Shown here in pieces: positions 35,756 to 42,028 of a DNA stretch of 42,028 nt. Position 1 is the stretch's first letter; every line of letters begins with the position of its first letter. The notes under the pieces are model-generated. The model searched no databases and was not told the origin of the DNA. It saw only the letters and a program-made list of their open reading frames with translations. Source of the stretch: Chitinivorax tropicus (GTDB lineage: Bacteria; Pseudomonadota; Gammaproteobacteria; Burkholderiales; SCOH01); the NCBI RefSeq assembly GCF_014202905.1, contig NZ_JACHHY010000027.1:1-42028 (forward strand), in the 5' to 3' direction. A program made the position numbers and the translations under genes.

Positions 35756-36757
35756 ATGGCAACCATCAAAGATGTCGCTCGGCACGCCAGTGTGTCGATT
35801 GCAACCGTTTCACGTGTGATCAATGAACCCGATAAGGTCAGAGAGCTGACACGTAAGCGGGTCGAAACCGCAATGCAGGTCTTGTCGTTTTCCCGTAATG
35901 CCTTGGCTGCGTCGTTGGTGACACGACGAACCGGGTGCATCGGTCTGATCGTGCCGCATCTGGCGGGGGCCTTTTATACACCATTGATCAGCACGGTTGA
36001 GCAAACCGTGCGTGCGGCAGGCAGCCATCTGGTGATCAGTTGTGGCAACAGTACGCAGGATGAGGTGCTGGCGGCGTTGCGTTTTCTGAAACAGCGATCG
36101 TGTGATGCCATCATCGTCACGCCGGGGGCGTTGGATCAGGACTCTCTGGGCACCTTGCTGGCAGCGCATCCCAATGTGCTGGTGGTACACCGGCTGGTGC
36201 CAGGGTACGAGCATCGATGCGTGGTGGTGGACAATCACCAAGGCGCGTTGCTGGCGACCGAGCACCTGATTGCACAGGGCCACCAACGTATTGCTGCCAT
36301 CACCGGCCCGCGTGACAACCCAGAGAGCGCCGACCGGCTGCGTGGCATGCTGAATGCGTTGATACAAACAGGTCTGCCCGTTCCAACATCTTATCTGTAT
36401 GAAGGGGATTTCACCCAGCAATCCGGCCTGTGTGGGGCGGCGGCCTTGATGGCTTTGCCAGAGCCACCGACGGCCCTGTTTGCCTTCAATGACCAGATGG
36501 CGCTGGGGGTGGTGGATTACTGTAAGCGCCATGGCGTGAGTGTGCCGGATCAATTGTCGGTGATGGGGTTTGACGATGTGGAGTTCTCGGATCTGGTGTC
36601 ACCGAAACTGACCACCATCCATCACCCGGTTGAGGCAATCGGTAAGACCGTGGGCCTGCTCGCTTTGAAGCTGGCCAAGCAGCAGCCCGCTTTGGGTGAG
36701 TCGTTCGTGATATCGCCCAGCCTGACCTTGCGGGAATCGGTGGGGGCCCTCAACTGA
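35756..36757 (+). CDS. LacI/GalR-family transcriptional regulator
   Basis: A 333-residue repressor. The DNA-binding helix-turn-helix TIKDVARHASVSIATVSRVIN and the hinge helix (ALAASLVTRRTGCIGLIVP) are followed by a periplasmic-binding-protein-like effector domain with typical GALLATEHLIAQGHQRIAAI, ALFAFNDQMALGVV and LSVMGFDDVEFSDLVSPKLTTI. The effector sugar cannot be told. No sugar-use genes are adjacent, which is unusual. A direct repeat covering its start codon could be an autoregulatory site. The only LacI-type palindrome seen in the window is upstream of the glutamate dehydrogenase gene. Confidence 0.95.
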   Translation: MATIKDVARHASVSIATVSRVINEPDKVRELTRKRVETAMQVLSFSRNALAASLVTRRTGCIGLIVPHLAGAFYTPLISTVEQTVRAAGSHLVISCGNSTQDEVLAALRFLKQRSCDAIIVTPGALDQDSLGTLLAAHPNVLVVHRLVPGYEHRCVVVDNHQGALLATEHLIAQGHQRIAAITGPRDNPESADRLRGMLNALIQTGLPVPTSYLYEGDFTQQSGLCGAAALMALPEPPTALFAFNDQMALGVVDYCKRHGVSVPDQLSVMGFDDVEFSDLVSPKLTTIHHPVEAIGKTVGLLALKLAKQQPALGESFVISPSLTLRESVGALN

Positions 36758-36773
36758 GCCGCTGATTTACGGT

Positions 36774-36799
36774 TGTGTGAGTCGGCCATGGCTCACACA
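36774..36799 (+). terminator. Hairpin between the regulator and a convergent gene
   Basis: Stem TGTGTGAG/CTCACACA with an inner GGCCATGG palindrome. There is no U-run on either side, so termination strength is uncertain; it sits where two genes converge. Confidence 0.5.
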
Positions 36800-36817
36800 G
36801 CACGGCCATTGCGTCGA

Positions 36818-37618
36818 TTATGAGCCGAATTTCCCATATGCCTGGAAATCGGTGAAGTACAACAACATCTGCTTGTTGTTGACCTTGACTGGGAAGTAGA
36901 GCTGATAATTTCCACCCGTTGCTTCAAAGCGGGGCAGATTGTGCTTGTTGTCAAAGACGGCCTGAAGGTAGTCACGCTCATCTTTGGTCATCGGCTGAAT
37001 GAGCTGCTGCCGTTCAAGTTTCTTACTGTCTGATTCCGTCCAGTGCTGGCCAAACATCAGGAATACCCGCCTTCCTTCGATCTGATCCGGCATCAACAAT
37101 TTGACATTGGGAAGGTGGCGATCGATGCGCTGGATGGTGCCAATGATATTGGCTGCGCGCGCCACATAGGCCGGGCTGAATTCATAGTCGGTCAACATGC
37201 CCAGCTCGCGTCGATTTTCCTCGACCAATTGCTCGGCGGCCTGAATCAGCCTGATCTTTTTGCGGTGAGCCGACATGGCATCTCCTGCCAGCAGCCCCAG
37301 TGCAATCACCGGAAAGCTCACTGCCAGCAGGAGCTTGTTGCGGGTAGGCCAGTGCCACGTGGTTTGCTGGTCTTCATGTTGCTTCGCAATCGCTGCCGAG
37401 ATTTTTGACAGGTTGGACATCACATTCAATACCACGGCCCCACCCAGCAGCGCAAAAATACCCAACACGCTGAACAGAAATGTCTCGGTCAATCTCTCCT
37501 TGAATATCTTCAGATCAAAAATGGTGGACAGCGCAAAGATGAAAAGCCAGTAGATCAGTGCAATCAAAGCATAACGGGCGATTCGATTGGTGCTTCGGAT
37601 CAGGAAGTCGTGATTCAT
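36818..37618 (-). CDS. Unrecognised membrane protein with a C-terminal soluble domain
   Basis: A 266-residue protein I do not recognise. Three hydrophobic segments are visible: about residues 15-36 (ALIALIYWLFIFALSTIF), 46-68 and 97-113. After these comes a helical stretch with many charged residues (HRKKIRLIQAAEQLVEENRREL) and a soluble domain of about 140 residues ending YLYFPVKVNNKQMLLYFTDF-like strands. The layout suggests a small sensory or envelope protein. ATG 37618 is the first ATG; a TTG frame extends to 37633. It is convergent with the LacI-type regulator and divergent from the ferredoxin. Confidence 0.65.
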   Translation of the reverse strand: MNHDFLIRSTNRIARYALIALIYWLFIFALSTIFDLKIFKERLTETFLFSVLGIFALLGGAVVLNVMSNLSKISAAIAKQHEDQQTTWHWPTRNKLLLAVSFPVIALGLLAGDAMSAHRKKIRLIQAAEQLVEENRRELGMLTDYEFSPAYVARAANIIGTIQRIDRHLPNVKLLMPDQIEGRRVFLMFGQHWTESDSKKLERQQLIQPMTKDERDYLQAVFDNKHNLPRFEATGGNYQLYFPVKVNNKQMLLYFTDFQAYGKFGS

Positions 37619-37784
37619 ACCAAAGGCATGCAAAAGACAGTCAGTATAGTGACGAACAGGCCATTTGTCATACAGACATCATGTTGGTTGGGGCGGGGCG
37701 GTTGGGGGGGAAAGCCTTATGGATGGACTTGGTAGGCAGGACCCGGCTTGGGTATGATCACGGTTTATGTTGCAGGATTGTCCA

Positions 37785-38096
37785 ATGAGCTACTTCAAAC
37801 ATCATGTCTTCTTCTGCACCAACCAGCGGGCGTCCGGCGAAACCTGCTGCAATGCAAGGGGGGCGTCTGAGCTACAGGCGTATGCCAAAGACCGTGTCGC
37901 CAAACTGGGCCTGAAAGGGCAAGGGAAGTGTCGCATCAACAAAGCGGGTTGTCTGGATCGCTGCGACCATGGCCCGGTGATGGTGGTCTATCCCGAGGCG
38001 GTCTGGTATACCTATTTTGATCAGGCTGATATCGATGAAATCATTGATGAGCACATTGTCAATGGCCGTGTCGTGGAGCGCCTGAAACTTGATTAA
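37785..38096 (+). CDS. Thioredoxin-like [2Fe-2S] ferredoxin
   Basis: A 103-residue protein starting MSYFKHHVFFCTNQRASGETCC. Four cysteines in the order of the thioredoxin-like ferredoxins (first in FFCTNQR, next in TCC, then GKCRINKAGCLDRC) can hold a [2Fe-2S] cluster. DHGPVMVVYPEAVWYTY is the second conserved stretch. ATG 37785 follows AGGA. The stop overlaps the start of the next gene by 8 bases, so the two are coupled. This ferredoxin-hydrolase pair is a recurrent arrangement in betaproteobacteria, its role unclear. Confidence 0.92.
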   Translation: MSYFKHHVFFCTNQRASGETCCNARGASELQAYAKDRVAKLGLKGQGKCRINKAGCLDRCDHGPVMVVYPEAVWYTYFDQADIDEIIDEHIVNGRVVERLKLD

Positions 38097-38691
38097 GCCA
38101 CAAACAATAGAATGGATTGCCGGGCCAGTGGGCAGCTTGGAAACGATCGTCATTCCCCCGGCTGGCGAGATGGTGGGCATTGCCGTGCTGATTCACCCCA
38201 ACCCGACCCAAGGTGGCACCAATACCAATAAAGTTGTGCAGATGATGGCCAAGGTGGTCTCCAAACGTGGTTATGTCGCTTACCTGCCCAATTGTCGGGG
38301 TGTCGGGCAAAGCGAGGGTGAATACGACTGGGGCAATGGTGAAACGGACGATGCCTTGGCGGTGATCCAATATGCCAAAGGTCAGCATGGCGACTTGCCC
38401 TTGTTATTGGGGGGGTTCTCATTCGGCACCCTTGTTGTTTCTCAGGTCAGACAGCGTGTCGAGGCTGAGAAGCTGATTCTGGCGGGCCCAGCCTGCAAGC
38501 GCTTTCCGGTGGCGGCGGTTCCAAAAGATACCTTGGTGATCCACGGCGAAGAGGATGAGGTCATTCCATTGGCCGATGTGCTGGACTGGGCCAGGCCGCA
38601 GGCATTGCCCATCGTCGTGGTACCCGGTTGCAGCCACTTCTTTCATGGCAAATTGACGCAATTGGCCGATGTCATCGAGCGACATTGGTGA
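38089..38691 (+). CDS. Alpha/beta-hydrolase
   Basis: A 200-residue alpha/beta-hydrolase of the short bacterial type. Nucleophile elbow GGFSFGT holds the catalytic serine; the acid is in HGEEDEVIP and the histidine in GCSHFFHG. LIHPNPTQGGTNTNKVV and YLPNCRGVGQSEGEYDWG are typical of this subfamily. There is no ATG at the start; the TTG at 38089 (GGAG about 10 bases upstream) overlaps the ferredoxin stop. The substrate is unknown. Confidence 0.88.
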   Translation: MIKPQTIEWIAGPVGSLETIVIPPAGEMVGIAVLIHPNPTQGGTNTNKVVQMMAKVVSKRGYVAYLPNCRGVGQSEGEYDWGNGETDDALAVIQYAKGQHGDLPLLLGGFSFGTLVVSQVRQRVEAEKLILAGPACKRFPVAAVPKDTLVIHGEEDEVIPLADVLDWARPQALPIVVVPGCSHFFHGKLTQLADVIERHW

Positions 38692-38852
38692 GCGGCCTTG
38701 ACCCAAGGCACCCATGCTACCTGTGCCCGGCGTGATGGCTGGCCATAGGGCATGGGTCTCGCCGTGGATTCAGCACTGACCTGATCGGGAGAGGACTCCA
38801 CCAGGCAAGAGAAGCACTGTTTCACCGCAGCAGCCAGGTCGGCTGACTGGTG

Positions 38853-38881
38853 TTGCCAAGGCCGCGCACTGGCCATTTAAT
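38853..38881 (+). promoter_or_regulatory. Sigma-70-type promoter of the radical SAM gene
   Basis: TTGCCA (38853-38858), a 17-base spacer and TTTAAT (38876-38881) match the -35 and -10 consensus at 5 of 6 positions each or nearly so. Start of transcription would be near 38887, leaving a leader of under 20 bases. Confidence 0.5.
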
Positions 38882-38886
38882 AATGG

Positions 38887-38902
38887 CTGTATTAATATGC
38901 AG
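38887..38902. promoter_or_regulatory. LexA-box-like operator at the radical SAM gene start
   Basis: CTGTATTAATATGCAG fits the LexA pattern CTGT-N8-ACAG with one mismatch and an AT-rich middle. It lies just downstream of the putative -10 box and two bases before ATG 38905, where a repressor would block transcription. Confidence 0.5.
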
Positions 38903-38904
38903 TC

Positions 38905-39972
38905 ATGTCGCATCATGATTCTATCAAAGGCCGTGGCTCGGCCTACAATCCACTCATCCGCTTTGATCGCCTGACAAGGGAAGCGGCGATGCCCGATTGG
39001 CCTGGCGACGACGCCGAGCCCACTGCCATCAAGACGGAGCTGATCTGGCAAGAGGCCAAATCCGCCATTACACGGAATCAATCCCCGGACATCTACTTCA
39101 GTCAATCCATCAACCCTTACCATGGCTGTGAGCATGGCTGTATCTACTGTTATGCCAGACCCAGCCATGCCTATTGGGGCTATTCGGCAGGGCTGGATTT
39201 CGAAACCCGTATCATCGCAAGACGCGGGTTGGCAGACAGATTACGCCACGAGCTGGCCAAGCCAGGTTATCAGTGCGAGCCGATCTGCATCGGTGCCAAC
39301 ACCGATTGCTATCAACCCGCCGAAAGACAATTGGGCTTGACCCGCCAGCTGCTGGAAGTCCTGCTTACCCATCGGCACCCTTTAGTGATCATCACCAAAA
39401 ATGCGCTGGTCGAGCGTGATCTCGATGTGCTGCAAGCCCTGGCTGCACAACAGCTGGTACAGGTCTATATCTCGATCAGCACACTGGATGCTGAAACAGC
39501 TCGATTGCTGGAGCCCCGCGCCAGCGCACCTCATCGGCGCTTACAAACGGTAGAAACATTGAGCAAAGCCGGGGTGCCGGTGGGTGTGCTGTGTGCGCCG
39601 ATCATTCCTGCGCTGAACGATCATCAGATCGAACAGATTTTGCCCGCAGTGGCGGCTGCGGGCGCGGTGATGGCCAGCTATGTCCTGCTCCGGCTGCCAT
39701 TGGAAATCAACGAGCTGTTTAAAGACTGGTTGCAACGCCACTTTCCGCAACGTGCGGAGCATGTGATGAGCTTGATACGACAAATGCGTGGCGGGAAGGA
39801 AAACAACGCCCAATTCGGTGAGCGCATGCGAGGCACTGGCATTTTCGCGGACTTGATACGTAGCCGCTTCGAATTGGCTTGCCGTCGCCATGGGCTGGGA
39901 CGGCGGCACATGGATCTGAACTGCGGATCATTCTGTGTCCCAGGGCAGGCGAAACAGTTAGATCTTTTCTAG
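38905..39972 (+). CDS. PA0069-family radical SAM protein (SplB-like)
   Basis: A 355-residue radical SAM enzyme. The cluster-binding CxxxCxxC is CEHGCIYC in INPYHGCEHGCIYCYARPSH. GANTDCYQPAERQLGLTR, ITKNALVERD and SISTLDAETARLLEPRA match the PA0069-type group related to spore photoproduct lyase (SplB, COG1533). The N-terminal KGRGSAYNPLIRF is a further group mark. The reaction is not established. ATG 38905 has no good ribosome-binding site; a LexA-like palindrome ends two bases upstream. Confidence 0.92.
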   Translation: MSHHDSIKGRGSAYNPLIRFDRLTREAAMPDWPGDDAEPTAIKTELIWQEAKSAITRNQSPDIYFSQSINPYHGCEHGCIYCYARPSHAYWGYSAGLDFETRIIARRGLADRLRHELAKPGYQCEPICIGANTDCYQPAERQLGLTRQLLEVLLTHRHPLVIITKNALVERDLDVLQALAAQQLVQVYISISTLDAETARLLEPRASAPHRRLQTVETLSKAGVPVGVLCAPIIPALNDHQIEQILPAVAAAGAVMASYVLLRLPLEINELFKDWLQRHFPQRAEHVMSLIRQMRGGKENNAQFGERMRGTGIFADLIRSRFELACRRHGLGRRHMDLNCGSFCVPGQAKQLDLF

Positions 39973-40253
39973 GCGGGATTGAGCAGGCTAAGTACCGCTC
40001 GGTGGCACAATTTGGCAGCTGACGGGAGGCCCGTGCGAACCAGAAAAGGGCACTGATCGCATCTGCATGACCAAACCATGAGTCAAACATATGCAATCTG
40101 CACCACCGGGTATTTACGAAGACCAATGATGTAACAGGCACCACTGGTCTTCCCGGGTCGTGTACGCTACGCCTTAACCCCGCCCAATATATTGGCACGA
40201 TGCTGGAGAGGGCTTCTGATGCAGATTGCACATCGATACGACACGCTGAATGC

Positions 40254-41327
40254 CTAACCAATCAGCGGCCACCAGCGACGGTACAGAGCCCGGTCTGTGC
40301 CGCGTGCGAAGCAGTCTATGCGGTGTGGCCCCCAGCTGACGCACCTTGGCGCATCCAGAATAGTTCCCCCAAGGCTCTCCCAGCCATACCAGTTCGAACC
40401 ATTCCACCAGCGGTGGTACATGGCTCGGTCGGTTCCACGGGCAAAACAGTTGAGGCGATTGAAGCCCCAACTGACGCAATTCGGTGTTTCCAGTAGCGTC
40501 CCACCAAGGTAATGCCAACCGCCCCAGCCTGATCCATTCCACCAGCGCTGATACATGGCACGGTCAGTGCCACGGGCAAAGCAGTCGAGACGGTTTGGTC
40601 CCCAGCTGACGCAGTTGGGTGCATCCAGTAGCGTCCCACCCAGATTTTCCCAGCCGCCCCAGCCCCAACCATTCCACCAGCGATGGTACATGGCCCGGTC
40701 AGTCCCTCGCGCAAAACAATCAATGCGGTTTGGCCCCCAGCTGACGCAATTGGGCGTTTCCAGAATCGTCCCGCCAAGGTTATGCCAACCACCCCAGCTC
40801 GATCCATTCCACCAACGCTGATACATGGCTCGGTCTGTGCCCCGCGCAAAACAATCAATACGGTTTGGCCCCCAGCTGATGCAATTGGGCGCATCCAGTA
40901 GTGTCCCCCCGAGGTTCTCCCAGCCGCGCCAGCTTGATCCATCCCACCAGCGATGATACATCGCCCGGTCAGTACCTCGTGCAAAGCAATCAATGCGATT
41001 TGGTCCCCAGCTGACACAGCTGGGGGCCTCCAGAATCGTTCCGCCAAGGTATTCCCAGCCACGCCAACTCGATCCATCCCACCATCGGTGATACATGGCC
41101 CGATCCGTACCACGCGCAAAGCAATCTATGCGGTTTGGGCCCCAGCTGACACAGTTGGGTGTTTCAAGGATCGTCCCGCCCAGATATTCCCAGCTACTCC
41201 AAGACACCGGAGATGCCCCCGCAGATGGCATATTGCCAAATGCAGTGACCGACAACGCGATCAGCCACGCAGAGGCCTGTTGCCTGCGCCCTGAATGGCC
41301 ACCACTCTTGCTGCCTAACTTGGTCAT
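40254..41327 (-). CDS. Secreted seven-blade beta-propeller lectin (PLL/DUF346-type)
   Basis: A 357-residue exported protein. Residues 1-39 look like a long signal peptide (twin basic stretch, then [11 protein letters not shown], ...SAGA). The rest is seven tandem repeats of 45 residues, from W46 to the C-terminus, each reading about W-x-x-LGGT-I/L-L-E/D-x-P-x-C-V/[10 protein letters not shown][20 protein letters not shown]. These match the DUF346 repeat of Photorhabdus lectin PLL, a seven-bladed propeller that binds fucose and O-methylated sugars. Every blade has two cysteines, which is unusual. ATG 41327 follows AAGGAG. The last blade is short by a few residues and is presumably closed by the N-terminal SWSSW. 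Confidence 0.88.
   Translation of the reverse strand: MTKLGSKSGGHSGRRQQASAWLIALSVTAFGNMPSAGASPVSWSSWEYLGGTILETPNCVSWGPNRIDCFARGTDRAMYHRWWDGSSWRGWEYLGGTILEAPSCVSWGPNRIDCFARGTDRAMYHRWWDGSSWRGWENLGGTLLDAPNCISWGPNRIDCFARGTDRAMYQRWWNGSSWGGWHNLGGTILETPNCVSWGPNRIDCFARGTDRAMYHRWWNGWGWGGWENLGGTLLDAPNCVSWGPNRLDCFARGTDRAMYQRWWNGSGWGGWHYLGGTLLETPNCVSWGFNRLNCFARGTDRAMYHRWWNGSNWYGWESLGGTILDAPRCVSWGPHRIDCFARGTDRALYRRWWPLIG
40257..41192 (-). repeat. Seven tandem 135-base coding repeats
   Basis: The lectin's blade-coding units, each 135 bases, highly alike at the DNA level. Units with [11 protein letters not shown] alternate with units with H(N/Y)LGGT(I/L)LETP, suggesting duplication of two-blade blocks. Confidence 0.9.
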
Positions 41328-41930
41328 TTTCGTCTCCTTTACCTAAAGAACATGACCACAGGTGCCTGTCAGACACCTACCTTGATGCCCTTCATCACTG
41401 GCAGGTCTGCTGATGTACCGTCTGCTCAATGGTGTGATCAGCAAATCAGCACGATGTCCGGGCTATCTTCAATAAGCTGGGTTGTGAATCAGGAGATGCA
41501 TGTCATACATGCATGGATATGTTTATTGCCGCTTTGGTGTGGTGATGAGTCAGCCTGTGATTTCAATTCACAGTTTTCGGTGTCAGATTAGCGCTGAATT
41601 TTTTTGAAATCAATGGATTATTTTTTTATATTCGATCTTCATTATTTTTAAAGATGAATATTTAAAGTGGTTGAAAAGGCTCTATGCTACAACTGAGATT
41701 TCGCATATTAAAGATAGCAATTGATGATTTGAGTGGCAGCAAAATTTATACCAGTGAGTGACATGGAATAGATATTAATGCATCGCATTTTATATATCTA
41801 AATATTCAAAATAATCAAGTTGGAATTGAGTGCCGCAGCGCAGGTTGCGTACTAGCTGAATTGGTTCGGCTGGTAGCGGGTGAGTCGCATAGTCATGGGC
41901 TGCGATTGCCCTGTAGCTTGGCCCACGAAG
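41328..41930. other. AT-rich gene-free stretch upstream of the lectin
   Basis: About 600 bases without a supported gene. 41590-41830 is markedly AT-rich (runs of T and A), unlike the rest of the window, suggesting foreign origin or a promoter/bending region. It should contain the lectin promoter. Confidence 0.6.
41496..41514. promoter_or_regulatory. Perfect 8-3-8 palindrome, possible operator
   Basis: ATGCATGT-CAT-ACATGCAT is a perfect inverted repeat with a 3-base spacer, 169 bases upstream of the lectin start. It has the form of a homodimeric regulator site. No family can be assigned. Confidence 0.45.
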
Positions 41931-42028
41931 GGTGCTGTTGCATAAATCCTGAATCGGGCGATGCTCCCCTTTACCCCAACGGATTTACGCCAAAGCTACC
42001 GTGCACGGACGGCCCAGCATGCTGAAGT
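41931..42028 (+). mobile_element. Left end of an IS5-type (IS903-like) element, cut by window edge
   Basis: GGTGCTGTTGCATAAATC (41931 on) resembles the terminal repeat of IS903-group IS5 elements (compare GGCTTTGTTGAATAAATC). An open frame starts at ATG 41961 (MLPFTPTDLRQSYRARTAQH) and runs off the window. Only 22 codons are visible, so transposase identity is likely but not proven. Confidence 0.55.

Noticed and set aside
40257-41192. Tandem repeats as a CRISPR array
   Set aside because: Units are 135 bases, contiguous without unique spacers, in frame and coding for propeller blades.
41352-41591. 79-residue plus-strand frame upstream of the lectin
   Set aside because: No ribosome-binding site, no family resemblance, and it covers the probable lectin promoter and palindrome.

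Overview
This 42 kb window looks like chromosomal DNA of a free-living, chemotactic, aerobic betaproteobacterium. Moderately high G+C, a large GDH-180-type glutamate dehydrogenase, an FbpABC iron importer, a DUF1631 protein behind a c-di-GMP riboswitch, and the overall protein flavour fit Neisseriales-like lineages (Chromobacterium/Chitinivorax relatives). The taxonomic placement is inference from gene content, not from a marker comparison.

Layout. Bases 1-1500 are an insertion-sequence graveyard: the 3' end of an IS3-type transposase, an antisense remnant resembling an IS4-type transposase, and a decayed IS5-type element that still has both inverted repeats. Bases 1621-6770 run leftward: a GNAT acetyltransferase, then an iron locus (fbpC, fbpB, fbpA and a small SRPBCC-like gene) headed by a near-consensus Fur box. 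Next come a small heat-shock protein with a recognisable sigma-32 promoter, a periplasmic solute-binding protein, and a DUF4010 membrane protein. dnaE follows, translationally coupled to an HD-domain protein and an acyltransferase (9900-15239). A LEA-type lipoprotein converges on that cluster.

The 15.7-16.3 kb gap holds two perfect inverted DnaA boxes and a c-di-GMP-I (GEMM) riboswitch upstream of a DUF1631 gene. An IclR regulator is divergent from a glutaryl-CoA dehydrogenase / CaiB-type CoA-transferase pair (glutarate catabolism). Then follow a DUF4253 protein, an exported catalase, a chemoreceptor, an NAD(P)H-dependent FMN reductase and the giant NAD-glutamate dehydrogenase. A pair of FtsX-type ABC permeases lacks a neighbouring ATPase. 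A LacI-type regulator, an unrecognised membrane protein, a ferredoxin/hydrolase pair and a SplB-like radical SAM protein with a LexA-like site at its start codon complete the core region.

The right end (40.25-42.03 kb) looks like accessory DNA: a secreted protein made of seven near-identical 45-residue blades (PLL/DUF346-type beta-propeller lectin), an AT-rich gene-free stretch with a perfect 8-3-8 palindrome, and the beginning of what looks like another IS element. No tRNA, rRNA, CRISPR array or prophage module was seen. The most interesting items are the riboswitch-DUF1631 unit, the seven-blade secreted lectin, and the several clear promoter/operator sites (Fur, sigma-32, LexA-like, LacI-like).
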